A stretch of DNA of 64,000 bases from an uncultured Chryseobacterium sp. (GCA_913778085.1 CAJYXJ010000064.1:104434-168433); one strand, 5' to 3'. Positions 35,379 through 44,930 are shown, counted from the first letter of the stretch. Program-made: numbers and translations. The notes: generated by a model not told the origin, from the sequence alone.

Positions 35379-35436
35379 TATAACTAGGGATAGAATTAAG
35401 TATATAATATTAAAACTAACATTTAAAATTAATAAA

Positions 35437-36183
35437 ATGAAAAAACAAATTCTGGTTTTAGCAATTTTCTCATCGGCAGTGCTATCTGCACAACTTTATT
35501 CTCCAAACGGTGCTCCAGCCACATCTAATTCTTCAACAGGAAATGTGGGCATCGGTACATCATCTCCAAATTCAAAATTGCAAGTTCAGGGAGATATTAG
35601 TTCCACAGGAGGCGGTATTTTGAACATCGCTTTTAACGCTTTTGATCAAACCAATGGAGTTTCAAACTACGGGATGTCGTTACAAAGTATTTATCCAATT
35701 GGATCGTCTGGTAGTACCGGTCCGGGAGTTTCTTTATCCGGATATTTTGGGTTAAGCTTAAATACCGTATCCACCGAAAGAGTGCGGATCGATGATTCAG
35801 GAAATGTAGGAATAGGAACATCTACCCCCCAGTACAGATTAGATGTAAACGGAAAGTCCTCCTTTGCGGATAACATGAGGGTTAATGCTAAGATAGAAGC
35901 CAAGGAAATTAAGGTAACCCTTACGCCTACCGCAGACTTTGTATTTGCGAATGACTATAACCTGCCGAAATTGGAGGATGTTGAAAAACACATTAAGGAA
36001 AAGAAGCACCTCCCTGAAATTGCCTCTGCAAAGGAAATGGAAAAAGAAGGCGTGAATATCGGAGAGTTCCAGATCAAACTGCTTCAAAAAATAGAAGAAC
36101 TTACGCTTTATACGATTGAACAGAACAAGCTGATTAAAGAACAGCAGAAAAGAATAGAAAAACTTGAAGCTAACAAGAAATAA
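35437..36183 (+). CDS. exported repeat protein with C-terminal coiled coil (tail-fibre-like)
   Basis: 248 residues. Signal peptide about 1-18 (SSAVLSAQ). The middle has two copies of the GNVGIGTSSPNSKLQVQG / GNVGIGTSTPQYRLDVNG repeat (about 33-52 and 123-142), well known in tail-fibre-like and endosialidase-chaperone-like proteins of Bacteroidota. After a conserved TPTADFVFANDYNLPKLEDV block the end (about 205-248) is a charged coiled coil (KLLQKIEELTLYTIEQNKLI). There is no Ser-Asp intramolecular chaperone active site visible. No sorting tail is seen. A surface fibre role is inferred. The following T9SS protein begins 7 bases after the stop, so they are co-transcribed. Confidence 0.8.
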   Translation: MKKQILVLAIFSSAVLSAQLYSPNGAPATSNSSTGNVGIGTSSPNSKLQVQGDISSTGGGILNIAFNAFDQTNGVSNYGMSLQSIYPIGSSGSTGPGVSLSGYFGLSLNTVSTERVRIDDSGNVGIGTSTPQYRLDVNGKSSFADNMRVNAKIEAKEIKVTLTPTADFVFANDYNLPKLEDVEKHIKEKKHLPEIASAKEMEKEGVNIGEFQIKLLQKIEELTLYTIEQNKLIKEQQKRIEKLEANKK

Positions 36184-36190
36184 CATTATT

Positions 36191-37897
36191 ATGAGCATAA
36201 AAAAAATATTCCTTTTGCTCATGGGTTGTCTGTATACAATCTTATGTGCCCAGGGAGAAAATGATAATTGGTATTTTGGAGACCATGCTGCGGTAAACTT
36301 TTCTACAACGACTCCAGCTACTTTGAATAATAATCAAATGTCTGCTTTTGAAGCATGTGGAACGGCAAGCGATGAGAATGGCAATTTGCTTTTCTATACA
36401 AATTCACAAACCATTTTTAACCGTCAACATCAGCCGATGCAGAATGGGACAGGAATACTAGGAAATTATTCAGCTCAACAACTTAGTATCGTAAAGAACC
36501 CTTCTAATAGCAAACAATATTTTGTTTTTGTTACAGCTGGGAGTTATGCCGCTGTCAGTCAAACTAATAGAATTTCATATTCCATCGTCGATATGTCCTT
36601 AGGATCAGTTGTTAATGGTCAGCCTTTAGGCGCGGTTTTGCAAAATTTTAAAAATATTCCTGTCACAGATAATATCGGAAATAACTTTGGTACAGAAGCT
36701 ATTACAGCGGTTGCCGGTCCTACCCCAAACACTTATTGGGTACTTATTCCTAATGGAAACCGTCTTTACAGCTATAGAATTGACAGCTCAGGTTTTTCCA
36801 ATGGAAATCCGGTTATTAGTAATCTCAATTTTCCGATAAACTTAAGCACCGATACATTTTTTAGTATTAAAGCTTCTCCAAAATTAAGTAATCCGAATTT
36901 TTCACATCTTATTTGCATCTCACTTTGGTATAATAATACAAACACCTCTAATCTACAATTTAACAATCAAATTGTCTCTTTTAATTCTAACACAGGAGCA
37001 ATAAGCAATAATTATTTACTTACTGTCAATTCAATTAAAGCTTATCTTCCGGAATTTAACAAAAATGGTTCTGTTTTGTTTTTGGCAAACACTTCAGTAT
37101 ATGCAATTGATTTGGTAAACTCTACAACAGGAAGTATTAATTTCTTACAGATCTTTAATGGCTCCTCAGGAGCCCTGTCAGAGTATACGGCGCTGCAGCG
37201 GAATAGACGCGGTGACATTTATATCAATAAATACGGAAGCAATTTCTTGGGAATAATAAACAATCCCGATGTATACGGTACCAATATGAGTGTTAATATG
37301 AACTCAATAAATTTAGGATCTGCTATTACTCAGTATGGTCTTCCTCAACTCATTCCCGAAAGTGAGCCGATCGCTTATTACCCTTGCATTGACAGTTTGA
37401 CCTTAACTTATGAACCGAACTTAAACTTCAATTATGAAGTGGGAAATAAGATTGTAACCAAAACAAAATATGCTTTAGGACCAAGACATAACATCACAAT
37501 GAAAGCGGGAAACATGGTTAATTTATTACCTGGAACCGAGATGCAATTGGGCGCAAATTATCACGCTTATATAGCTCCATGCAGAGAGAAAAACTCTGAT
37601 TTCGAATCCAAAAACTTATCTCAAAAAGGAATGATATTAGACTTAGACAAAATTGAAAGAAGTAAAAGTTTATCTTCAAATGAGATAACGATATCTCCAA
37701 ATCCTGCTTCTGACTTTATTAACATTGATTCCGGAAAAGAGAAAACCATATCGTGGGAACTATTTGACATGTCCGGAAGAAGTGTTTTAAAAGGAAATTC
37801 TTCTCCGGTAAATGTACAAAGCCTGCCAAAAGCAAACTATATATTAAAAATCAATACTGTAAACAAACAGGTTAGCAAAAAAGTGACTGTAAAATAA
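36191..37897 (+). CDS. T9SS type A sorting domain protein
   Basis: 568 residues from ATG 36191; an upstream in-frame codon at 36164 lies inside the preceding gene and would spoil the signal peptide. Signal peptide about 1-20 (LYTILCAQ). The mature start DNWYFGDHAAVNFSTTTPAT is typical of a Bacteroidota family of predicted beta-propeller proteins, with NGNLLFYTNSQTIFNRQHQ and SKQYFVFVTAGSY following. The last 75 residues are a type A C-terminal domain (ITISPNPASDFINI, WELFDMSGRSVLKG, LPKANYILKI), the export signal for the T9SS. Cell-surface or released. Catalytic function not recognised. Confidence 0.88.
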   Translation: MSIKKIFLLLMGCLYTILCAQGENDNWYFGDHAAVNFSTTTPATLNNNQMSAFEACGTASDENGNLLFYTNSQTIFNRQHQPMQNGTGILGNYSAQQLSIVKNPSNSKQYFVFVTAGSYAAVSQTNRISYSIVDMSLGSVVNGQPLGAVLQNFKNIPVTDNIGNNFGTEAITAVAGPTPNTYWVLIPNGNRLYSYRIDSSGFSNGNPVISNLNFPINLSTDTFFSIKASPKLSNPNFSHLICISLWYNNTNTSNLQFNNQIVSFNSNTGAISNNYLLTVNSIKAYLPEFNKNGSVLFLANTSVYAIDLVNSTTGSINFLQIFNGSSGALSEYTALQRNRRGDIYINKYGSNFLGIINNPDVYGTNMSVNMNSINLGSAITQYGLPQLIPESEPIAYYPCIDSLTLTYEPNLNFNYEVGNKIVTKTKYALGPRHNITMKAGNMVNLLPGTEMQLGANYHAYIAPCREKNSDFESKNLSQKGMILDLDKIERSKSLSSNEITISPNPASDFINIDSGKEKTISWELFDMSGRSVLKGNSSPVNVQSLPKANYILKINTVNKQVSKKVTVK

Positions 37898-37914
37898 TAA
37901 TTAACATCTATAAA

Positions 37915-37951
37915 ATAAAAAAGGTTCAGCGCAATGCCGAACCTTTTTTAT
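37915..37951. terminator. bidirectional terminator
   Basis: AAAAAGGTTC and GAACCTTTTT stem with GC and GC inside and A/T tracts on both sides; it can end both the T9SS gene and the convergent sodA. Confidence 0.9.
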
Positions 37952-37967
37952 TTCAAAACAGGAAAAA

Positions 37968-38564
37968 TTATTTGTTAAATAATTCCTCTACCTTGTCCCA
38001 GTTTACCACTTCGAAGAAAGCGGCAACATAATCAGGTCTTCTGTTCTGATAATTTAAGTAATAAGCGTGTTCCCAAACGTCAAGTCCTAAGACCGGAGTT
38101 CCTTTTACATCAGCTACCGGCATTAGAGGGTTATCCTGGTTAGGCGTTGAAGTTACGGCAACGGAACCGTCTGAATTTTTTACCAGCCAGGCCCATCCTG
38201 AACCGAATCTTGTTTTAGCGGCATCAGAAAAATCAGTTTTGAATTTATCAAAACCACCATAAGTTTCAATAGCAGCCTTTACGTTTCCTACCGGCTCCTT
38301 GCTTCCGCCCGGCGTCAAAATTTCCCAGAATAACGTATGGTTAAAATGTCCTCCCCCGTTATTTCTTACCGCCGGCTTATCGGTTCCGGTCTGGCACACT
38401 TCTTCTATCGTTTTTCCTTCAAGGTCTGTGCCTTTGATGGCATTATTTAAGTTGTCAACATATGCCTGGTGATGTTTTGTATGGTGGATTTCCATTGTTT
38501 TTGCATCGATAGTGGGCTCTAATGCATCGTACGCATATCCTAGTTGTGGTAATTCGAATGACAT
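37968..38564 (-). CDS. sodA: superoxide dismutase (Fe/Mn)
   Basis: 198 residues, typical for Fe/Mn-SOD. The enzyme converts superoxide to oxygen and hydrogen peroxide in the cytoplasm. The four metal ligands are seen: His27 in [13 protein letters not shown], His76 in HFNHTLFWE, and Asp162 and His166 in [17 protein letters not shown]. The stretch [10 protein letters not shown] is also characteristic. The Gly-rich [10 protein letters not shown] fits manganese or cambialistic enzymes, but the metal cannot be fixed from sequence. No signal peptide. Own promoter and a shared terminator, so a single-gene unit. Confidence 0.96.
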   Translation of the reverse strand: MSFELPQLGYAYDALEPTIDAKTMEIHHTKHHQAYVDNLNNAIKGTDLEGKTIEEVCQTGTDKPAVRNNGGGHFNHTLFWEILTPGGSKEPVGNVKAAIETYGGFDKFKTDFSDAAKTRFGSGWAWLVKNSDGSVAVTSTPNQDNPLMPVADVKGTPVLGLDVWEHAYYLNYQNRRPDYVAAFFEVVNWDKVEELFNK

Positions 38565-38589
38565 AATTATATTTTTTAATGTTATTACT

Positions 38590-38597
38590 CAAATTTA
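38590..38597 (-). promoter_or_regulatory. sodA -7 box
   Basis: TAAATTTG on the minus strand, 25 bases before the sodA ATG at 38564. Confidence 0.5.
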
Positions 38598-38690
38598 GTC
38601 ATAATTTGATCCATAGTCAAAAAATGCAGATTACTTTAATAAATCTTTAACATTGATTATTTGATTTAGAATGAATTAAATTTTGAAGCA

Positions 38691-38712
38691 GGGAGGCTGA
38701 AAGTTTTCTGAA
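38691..38712 (+). repeat. dispersed intergenic repeat fragment
   Basis: GGGAGGCTGAAAGTTTTCTG resembles the minus strand at 39034-39055 (GGGAAGCTGGAAGTTTTCCT); the two form an imperfect inverted repeat about 340 bases apart. Confidence 0.4.
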
Positions 38713-39033
38713 TTTTGATTTCTCAATTAACATGAACCCGGTCGTATTTAATCAATTCCAATCAATAATAATTCAACACACCGACCGAATTCTATTTCGC
38801 GCTCAGGCTATTTAAATCTAAAAAGTAAAAACTATGCTGGAAACCGGGTATTACACCCCAAAGATTTAAGAAAGAAGAATTTCTTTCAGAGCTCCAATGT
38901 TGCAGAATTATCCGGAGCAAGCCAGCAACTGATCAATTTAATTTTAAGATCAATTTAAAATAAGGAGCTGAACAGTCAAAATTTTAAACAGAGACGAAAG
39001 TACTCTTAGAATCAGTCAACGGTTGTGGTCCTG

Positions 39034-39066
39034 ACCAGGAAAACTTCCAGCTTCCCTCTCCAAGCC
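39034..39066 (-). repeat. dispersed intergenic repeat fragment
   Basis: The minus strand contains GGGAAGCTGGAAGTTTTCCT, the partner of 38691-38712, and resembles the patch at 14361-14386. Confidence 0.4.
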
Positions 39067-39155
39067 TTTAATCTGAATATACATTAAGTTCATCTGGCTG
39101 AAAATAAACTTCATTTATTAAAGCAATTCTCAATTCAATCATTTAATTCAGCTAA

Positions 39156-39191
39156 AAACAAAAAGCACGGACCTTTCCATCCATGCTTTTT
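39156..39191 (-). terminator. rho gene terminator
   Basis: Minus strand AAAAAGCATGGA pairs with TCCGTGCTTTTT (one G-U) followed by GTTTTT. Confidence 0.8.
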
Positions 39192-39212
39192 ATTTAACAA
39201 AAATTAAATTAA

Positions 39213-41105
39213 TTATTTATTCATCGACATCAGGAATTCTTCGTTGTTACGGGTTCCTCTGATGTTTTTGCTTACAAATTCCATTGCTTCCACAGGATTC
39301 ATTTCAGAAAGGTATTTTCTGAGGATCCACATTCTCTGGGAAGTTACTTCGTCCAGAAGAAGATCGTCTCTACGCGTACTGGAAGCTACCAGGTCGATAG
39401 CAGGATAAATTCTTCTGTTGGCAATCTTACGGTCAAGCTGAAGTTCCATGTTTCCGGTTCCCTTGAATTCTTCAAAGATCACCTCATCCATTTTAGAGCC
39501 TGTATCGATCAGTGCCGTTGCGATAATCGTTAAAGATCCGCCGCCTTCAATTTTCCTTGCTGCTCCGAAGAATCTTTTCGGCTTATGAAGGGCATTGGCA
39601 TCCACCCCTCCGGACAGTACCTTCCCGGAAGCAGGCGTAACGGTGTTATAGGCTCTTGCCAGCCTGGTAATGGAGTCTAACAAAATCACGACGTCATGTC
39701 CGCATTCTACCATTCTTTGGGCTTTTGCCAAAACAAGGTTGGCTACTTTTACGTGCTTTTCAGCTGCTTCATCGAAGGTAGAGGCAATTACTTCCGCATT
39801 TACGCTTCTTTCCATATCGGTAACCTCTTCAGGACGTTCGTCGATCAGAAGAACCATCATATATACTTCCGGATGGTTTGCTGCGATGGAATTGGCAATA
39901 TCTTTCAGCAGCATGGTCTTACCGGTTTTAGGCTGTGCCACGATCATCGCCCGCTGCCCTTTTCCAATCGGTGCAATTAAATCCACAATTCTGGTAGACA
40001 TTGTGGAATTGTTTCCGGCCAGGTTGAATTTTTCTTCCGGGAAGAGCGGTGTTAAATATTCGAAAGCAACCCGGTCTTTAATAAAGGCGAGGTCTCTTCC
40101 GTTAACTTCCGTAGGTTTCAGCAAAGAGAAATATTTCTCTCCTTCTTTCGGAAGCCTTACAATCCCTCTTACAGTGTCCCCTGTCTTCAGACTGTAGTTT
40201 CTGATCTGTGCCGTAGAAACATAAACGTCATCCGGAGATGAAATATAGCTGAAATCCGATGATCGAAGGAATCCGTAATTATCCGGCAATATTTCCAGTA
40301 CCCCCTCAATGCTTACCATACCGTCGAAACTGAATTCTTTCTTCTGTTCCTGCTGATGGTGCTGATTTTGATTTTGATTTTGTTGCTGATCGTCATTCCT
40401 TTCGGCATGCTGCTGTTGCGGCCTGTGCTGATTGGGATTTTGATTCTGATTATGGTTTTGATTCTGGTTAGAATTCTGATTCCGGTTCTGGTTTCCGTTG
40501 TTGTGCTGCGGATTGTTGTGTTGTGTTCTCTGAGAACGTGCCTGAACCTGAGACGGGTTATTGTTCTGCTTTTCTTCCGCAGGTGCAGATTCCTGGGTTT
40601 CTGAAGTATCGGAAGCTTCTGTTTTTTCCTGAAGCACTTCGGTATTGGCGGTATTAGCGGGAGATACTCTTTTTCTTTTTTTCTTTGCCGCTGCCGCTTG
40701 TTCTTCTGTGGCGGCTGCAGGTTCCGTTTTGGTTTCCTGCGGTTCTGCCTGCTGTTGTGGCTCTGCAGGGGCTGGTTTTACTTCTTCTGCCTTCTCTTCC
40801 CCTGTGGCCTGAGGTTCTGCCTGGGCTTTAGGCTCTGCCTTTGTTTTGGCTGCGGTCTTTCTCGGGGCCGCTTTCTTAGCAGGAGCTTTGGCTGGCTTCT
40901 CTGCCGGTTTTTGTTCAGTGGTTACACTGGTTTCCGTGGTGTTGAAATATTCTTTTGCCACTTTGGGATTTGATGCCTGAAAGTCAAGAATAGCAAAGAT
41001 TTTGTCATTTTCAGTGCTGTTTCTTGCCACTTTAACGCCCAAATCCTTTAAGATTTTAGTCAGTTCCGTTACGGATTTTGACCTTAACGTTTCGATGTTA
41101 AACAT
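39213..41105 (-). CDS. rho: transcription termination factor Rho
   Basis: 630 residues from ATG at 41105; the frame stays open to 41216, but that extra stretch contains the promoter and does not resemble Rho, whereas [20 protein letters not shown] is the usual Rho N-terminus. Order: Rho_N helical domain (about 1-55), a low-complexity insert (about 60-265) first rich in Ala/Lys/Glu/Pro then in Asn/Gln/His, the RNA-binding cold-shock-like domain ([25 protein letters not shown]) and the RecA-like ATPase with Walker [13 protein letters not shown] and [13 protein letters not shown]. Much longer than E. coli Rho (419) because of the insert. Divergent from the DUF4293 gene. Confidence 0.97.
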   Translation of the reverse strand: MFNIETLRSKSVTELTKILKDLGVKVARNSTENDKIFAILDFQASNPKVAKEYFNTTETSVTTEQKPAEKPAKAPAKKAAPRKTAAKTKAEPKAQAEPQATGEEKAEEVKPAPAEPQQQAEPQETKTEPAAATEEQAAAAKKKRKRVSPANTANTEVLQEKTEASDTSETQESAPAEEKQNNNPSQVQARSQRTQHNNPQHNNGNQNRNQNSNQNQNHNQNQNPNQHRPQQQHAERNDDQQQNQNQNQHHQQEQKKEFSFDGMVSIEGVLEILPDNYGFLRSSDFSYISSPDDVYVSTAQIRNYSLKTGDTVRGIVRLPKEGEKYFSLLKPTEVNGRDLAFIKDRVAFEYLTPLFPEEKFNLAGNNSTMSTRIVDLIAPIGKGQRAMIVAQPKTGKTMLLKDIANSIAANHPEVYMMVLLIDERPEEVTDMERSVNAEVIASTFDEAAEKHVKVANLVLAKAQRMVECGHDVVILLDSITRLARAYNTVTPASGKVLSGGVDANALHKPKRFFGAARKIEGGGSLTIIATALIDTGSKMDEVIFEEFKGTGNMELQLDRKIANRRIYPAIDLVASSTRRDDLLLDEVTSQRMWILRKYLSEMNPVEAMEFVSKNIRGTRNNEEFLMSMNK

Positions 41106-41186
41106 ATTTATGTAAAAAAATGTAATTAATTGTGAGTAAGAAAAGTAAGTCCGGCGACTTTTGTTTTCAAGTACATTTGTATAATG

Positions 41187-41194
41187 CAAATCTA
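41187..41194 (-). promoter_or_regulatory. rho -7 box
   Basis: TAGATTTG on the minus strand, 81 bases before the rho ATG, leaving room for a leader of about 75 bases. Confidence 0.45.
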
Positions 41195-41225
41195 CACTTA
41201 TTTTTGAATTGTGCAAAATTTATGC

Positions 41226-41233
41226 TATTTTTG
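41226..41233 (+). promoter_or_regulatory. -7 promoter box
   Basis: TATTTTTG, 17 bases before the DUF4293 start at 41251; its position rules out the longer frame from 41209. Confidence 0.5.
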
Positions 41234-41250
41234 CCTGGAATTTAAATTTC

Positions 41251-41640
41251 ATGTTACAAAGAATACAGACTATTTGGACTTTTTTAGCTGTTCTGGCGGC
41301 TGTATTCCTGTTCGTTACCGCGCAGGATGTGATTGTTTCAGACCGTATTCCGGTAATTGATATCGGATGTGTAATCCTTGTTTTGGTTGGGCTCCTGAGT
41401 GTTTTCAGCTTTAAAAACAGAAAAAGACAAATTTTGCTGAATACCGTCAGCATCATTATAAACGCTTTGTTGATTGGTGTATTGGTTTACTGGCTGCTAA
41501 ATTTATCCGGAGGAATCCATTTTCCTGAGAAGGGTATTGAGCCGATTTTTTCATTGATCGCTGTGATCTGTTTGTTTATTGCAAACATTTATATCAAGAG
41601 AGATGAAAGGCTCGTAAAATCTGTGGACAGACTTCGATAA
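41251..41640 (+). CDS. DUF4293 family membrane protein
   Basis: 129 residues from ATG 41251. Four hydrophobic helices (about 4-24, 31-49, 59-80 and 91-111) with a short Lys/Arg-rich end (KRDERLVKSVDRLR). MLQRIQTIWTFLAVLAA is the conserved start of DUF4293, a family usually found next to rho in flavobacteria, as here in divergent orientation. Function unknown. The upstream in-frame codon at 41209 would lie before the -7 box and is rejected. A terminator follows. Confidence 0.85.
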   Translation: MLQRIQTIWTFLAVLAAVFLFVTAQDVIVSDRIPVIDIGCVILVLVGLLSVFSFKNRKRQILLNTVSIIINALLIGVLVYWLLNLSGGIHFPEKGIEPIFSLIAVICLFIANIYIKRDERLVKSVDRLR

Positions 41641-41665
41641 CCTTACAACGATTTTTTTGAGTGAG

Positions 41666-41699
41666 AACAGCTTCTTTTTAAGGAGCTGTTTTTTCTTTT
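41666..41699 (+). terminator. rho-independent terminator
   Basis: AACAGCTTC pairs with GGAGCTGTT (one G-U), followed by a T-rich tract. Confidence 0.8.
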
Positions 41700-42006
41700 T
41701 TTATATGATGGATGTTTACTAACTAAACTTAAAAACTTTAACACAAAGCCCACAGAGCTTTTCTGAAAACTAAATGTTTCAAGTTCACAAAGCCGTTTCA
41801 CTTATAAAAGATTACAGAGGCTTACTCATTACTCAGTAATTTTTTATTTTTTACATATTGATATAGGGCAGAGGCAAACTATGGATGTCAGGCCAATCTT
41901 GATATTAAACTTTTTTATACTCTCAAAAATTGAACAATCAAACCTTTTTTAAGCAGCTTGCAACATTTCTCTACAAATTGCGACAGATTATGCATAAATT
42001 TATCAT
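41700..42006. other. intergenic stretch with short direct repeat
   Basis: About 300 bases without a gene. CACAAAGCC occurs at 41742-41750 and again at 41786-41794, in the style of degenerate CACAAAG-type intergenic repeats of flavobacteria. No -7 box with a perfect TTTG is seen before the peptidase gene, so its promoter is unclear. Confidence 0.45.
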
Positions 42007-42927
42007 ATGAAAAAACTGACCTACCTTACCCTTAGTTTGTTTTCCATCTTTACCTTTGCCCAAGAGGTTTCGCAGGAAAGAATCAAAAACGTACTTTCCA
42101 CATTGGCCTCTGACGAGATGAAGGGCCGTGAGATCGGCACCCAGGAAAATGAAAATGCAGCCAATTACATTGCCAAACTTTTCAAAGAAAACAACCTGGA
42201 ATACTGCACCGGAAATTCTTATCTGGTTCCCTTCAATTACAAAGGGAAGACCGCTTATAATGTCTGTGGCATAAAAAAGGGAAAAACGGATAAGTACTTG
42301 GGCTTTTCGGGACATTTCGACCATATCGGGACAAGCAATAATCCGAAAGACAATATTTACAACGGAGCGGATGATGATGCCAGCGGCATTACCACCCTGG
42401 TAGGCATCGCCGATTATTTTAAAAAGAAGAACCCTGAATTTTCTATGGTCTTTATCGCCTTTAACGGGGAAGAAAAAGGGATGCTTGGATCAAGAGCGAT
42501 CTCAACCGATAAAAACCTGGATAAAATTTACGAAAACATGACGGCCCTTTTCAATTTTGAAATGGTGGCTACAGAGTCTGCGTTCGGGAAAAATGCCTTA
42601 TTTATGACCGGCGACGAGTTTTCCGATCTGGATGAACTGTTCAATGAAAATGCCGTTAACGGATTAAAAGTGAATCCTGATCCTTACGCAGCACAGCAGC
42701 TGTTTTACCGTTCGGACAATGTAAGTTTTGTCAAAAAGAAAATTATCGCCCACTCCTTTTCAACGGTTGATATGACAAAAGCCACGCATTACCACAATGA
42801 AAAAGATGATGTAAATGTGGTTGATTTCGACAATTTAACCCAGATCATCAACAATTTCGGAAAAACACTGGATAAGCTGTCCCCGAAAAATTTTGCCCCG
42901 AAGTATAATGATAAAGTGAAATTTTAA
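42007..42927 (+). CDS. M28 family exported zinc peptidase
   Basis: 306 residues. Signal peptide about 1-18 (FSIFTFAQE). M28 aminopeptidase-type fold: FSGHFDHIGTS gives the first zinc His (about 104) with the catalytic-site Asp, NGADDDASGITTL gives the bridging Asp (about 123), FNGEEKGMLGSRA gives the catalytic Glu and ligand Glu (about 158-159), and the late AHSFSTVDM/THYHNEKDDV region supplies the last His. It lacks a sorting tail, so it is probably periplasmic. The substrate is likely peptides, but M28 relatives also include glutaminyl cyclases. Followed by a terminator. Confidence 0.92.
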   Translation: MKKLTYLTLSLFSIFTFAQEVSQERIKNVLSTLASDEMKGREIGTQENENAANYIAKLFKENNLEYCTGNSYLVPFNYKGKTAYNVCGIKKGKTDKYLGFSGHFDHIGTSNNPKDNIYNGADDDASGITTLVGIADYFKKKNPEFSMVFIAFNGEEKGMLGSRAISTDKNLDKIYENMTALFNFEMVATESAFGKNALFMTGDEFSDLDELFNENAVNGLKVNPDPYAAQQLFYRSDNVSFVKKKIIAHSFSTVDMTKATHYHNEKDDVNVVDFDNLTQIINNFGKTLDKLSPKNFAPKYNDKVKF

Positions 42928-42940
42928 AAACTTAATACAC

Positions 42941-42970
42941 GAAGCCGCTTCTGAGCGGTTTTTATTTTTC
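42941..42970 (+). terminator. rho-independent terminator
   Basis: AAGCCGCT and AGCGGTTT pair around TCTG (G-U), followed by T-rich sequence. Confidence 0.75.
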
Positions 42971-43049
42971 CCGGAACTTTTTCAGTAAATAAAATCAGAC
43001 CTTTATAAAGTAAAATAAAATCAAAAACGTCTAATCCTTTAATTTTACG

Positions 43050-43057
43050 TAATTTTG
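43050..43057 (+). promoter_or_regulatory. -7 promoter box
   Basis: TAATTTTG, 20 bases before the ABC transporter start at 43078. Confidence 0.55.
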
Positions 43058-43077
43058 CCAGATTAATTTAAAATTTA

Positions 43078-44907
43078 ATGAATTATTATAAACGAGCGAT
43101 AAACAATATTCTCCCTTACAAAAGATCCATCGCAGCCGGAATTTTTTTTAATGTCCTGTATGCTTTATTCAACATCATTGCCATGTTATTTTTCATGCCG
43201 GTTTTGAATATTCTTTTCGATAAAGAATCGGAAAAAGTATCATCGCAACCTGTTTATCAGGGAATTTCCACAGCAGGAACATTTTTAAAAGACAGCTTCA
43301 ATTATCAGATTCAGCAGCTGCAGATGGAAAAAGGACCGGAATATATATTGCTGATTACCTGTATATTATTTATTTCGATGTTCTTTCTGAGAAATATATT
43401 CAGTTATTTATCAGAATTTTACCTTACCTTTTCCAGGACAGGGGTTTCCAGAGATTTCAGAATAAAATTACATGATAAAATTCTGGATCTGCCGGTATCA
43501 TTTTTCACCAATTCCAGAAAAGGAGATGTTTTTGCGAGAATAACTTCCGATGTAAGTGAGGTGGAGGGGAATATTCTTAACAGCCTTATTGATCTCATCC
43601 GTTCCCCTATCGTCATCATTATAACTATGGGGTATCTGTTATATTCCAATTTTGAGCTGACGATTTTTACACTGATCGTTTTTCCGATCATGGGAACATT
43701 AATATCCATCATTGGAAAAAGCCTCAAAAAAGACACCGGGGAAGCACAGAACGAGCTTGGAAAAATGTATTCCTTCGTTGATGAAACACTGGTAGGATTA
43801 AAGATTATCAAAATTTTTGATGCTTCTCCACAGATTAAGAAAAGATTTGATGAAGTCCTGAACAGAATCAGATTCCTTTCTTTACGGCTTTTTAAGAAGA
43901 AAGCTCTAGCATCGCCTGTAAGTGAGCTTTTAGGAGCTATTACAATCGGGATGATCGTATATTTTGGCGGAAGATTAGCCATTCAGGGTAAAGGTTTATC
44001 AGGAAGCGAATTCATCACTTATATCGCTCTTTTTTACACCATCCTGCAACCTCTTAAAGCATTTTCGGCGGCGATCTCAAATATTCAGAAGGGTGAAGTT
44101 TCAGCCAAGAGAATCTTTGAGATTTTAGATGCAGATTATCATATCAAAGAATTTGCAGATGCTAAGGAAATCACTTCTTTTGAAAAAAATGTAGAGTTCA
44201 GAAATATCACTTTTGCCTATGAAGACAGGGATGTATTCAATAATTTTTCCCTATCGATCCCAAAGGGAAAAACGGTGGCTCTGGTTGGGCAAAGCGGCAG
44301 CGGAAAGAGTACTTTGGCCAATCTCATTACCCGGTTCTATGACGTAAATAAGGGTGAGATCCTTTTAGACGGCGAAAATATTACGAATATAAAACTGTCG
44401 AATTACAGAAAATTATTTGGACTGGTAACCCAGGACAATATCCTCTTTAATGATTCAATCCGTAATAATATATCGCTTGGTAAACCTGACGCAAGCCTTG
44501 AGGAGATTCAGGCCGCTGCAAAAGTTGCCAATGCTCACGATTTTATTATGGATCTGCCACATCAATATGACACAAATATCGGTGAAGCAGGTGGAAAACT
44601 TTCAGGAGGGCAAAAGCAAAGAATTTCCATTGCCCGGGCCGTCCTGAAAAACCCTCCGATCATGATTCTTGATGAAGCCACCTCCGCGTTGGATACGGAA
44701 TCTGAACGGTTTGTACAGGATGCATTAGAAAAGATGATGGAAAACAGGACTTCCCTTGTGATTGCCCACCGCCTTTCCACCATCCAGAAAGCCGACTGGA
44801 TCGTTGTAATGGAAAAAGGAGACATCGTGGAACAGGGAACCCATCATGATCTGATCGCCAAAAGAGGCGTATACCACAAGCTTGTGGAACTCCAGAATTT
44901 CGATTAA
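43078..44907 (+). CDS. ABC exporter, fused permease and ATPase, MsbA-like
   Basis: 609 residues, the standard size of a half-transporter that works as a homodimer. The six-helix membrane domain covers about 15-340; the ATPase domain follows with Walker A GQSGSGKST (about 404-412), Q-loop LVTQDNILF, signature LSGGQKQR (about 508-515), Walker B MILDEA and the switch His in VIAHRLSTIQ. The architecture matches MsbA, which flips lipid A-core, but the same layout also fits other lipid, peptide or drug exporters. A long loop between the first two helices (about 47-88) is larger than in MsbA. Monocistronic, flanked by a promoter and terminator. Confidence 0.93.
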   Translation: MNYYKRAINNILPYKRSIAAGIFFNVLYALFNIIAMLFFMPVLNILFDKESEKVSSQPVYQGISTAGTFLKDSFNYQIQQLQMEKGPEYILLITCILFISMFFLRNIFSYLSEFYLTFSRTGVSRDFRIKLHDKILDLPVSFFTNSRKGDVFARITSDVSEVEGNILNSLIDLIRSPIVIIITMGYLLYSNFELTIFTLIVFPIMGTLISIIGKSLKKDTGEAQNELGKMYSFVDETLVGLKIIKIFDASPQIKKRFDEVLNRIRFLSLRLFKKKALASPVSELLGAITIGMIVYFGGRLAIQGKGLSGSEFITYIALFYTILQPLKAFSAAISNIQKGEVSAKRIFEILDADYHIKEFADAKEITSFEKNVEFRNITFAYEDRDVFNNFSLSIPKGKTVALVGQSGSGKSTLANLITRFYDVNKGEILLDGENITNIKLSNYRKLFGLVTQDNILFNDSIRNNISLGKPDASLEEIQAAAKVANAHDFIMDLPHQYDTNIGEAGGKLSGGQKQRISIARAVLKNPPIMILDEATSALDTESERFVQDALEKMMENRTSLVIAHRLSTIQKADWIVVMEKGDIVEQGTHHDLIAKRGVYHKLVELQNFD

Positions 44908-44930
44908 ATACAATTAATCTTGTTAAAAAA

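Larger units (their letters stand above)
38600..39155. other. gene-free stretch with repeat remnants
   Basis: About 550 bases between the sodA promoter and the rho terminator. No convincing reading frame on either strand. It is less AT-rich than ordinary spacers and holds two related short segments in opposite orientation (38691-38710 and 39034-39066), so it is probably decayed repeat or mobile-element DNA rather than a regulatory leader. Confidence 0.5.

Noticed and set aside
40356-40973. Plus-strand frames opposite rho
   Set aside because: They are the mirror image of the Asn/Gln/Ala-rich insert (runs of Leu/Ile/Val, and of Cys/Phe), not real genes.
41106-41216. Upstream extension of rho
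   Set aside because: It runs through the rho promoter; the conserved N-terminus starts at 41105.
43419-43982. 187-codon minus-strand frame
   Set aside because: Shadow of the ABC exporter's membrane domain.
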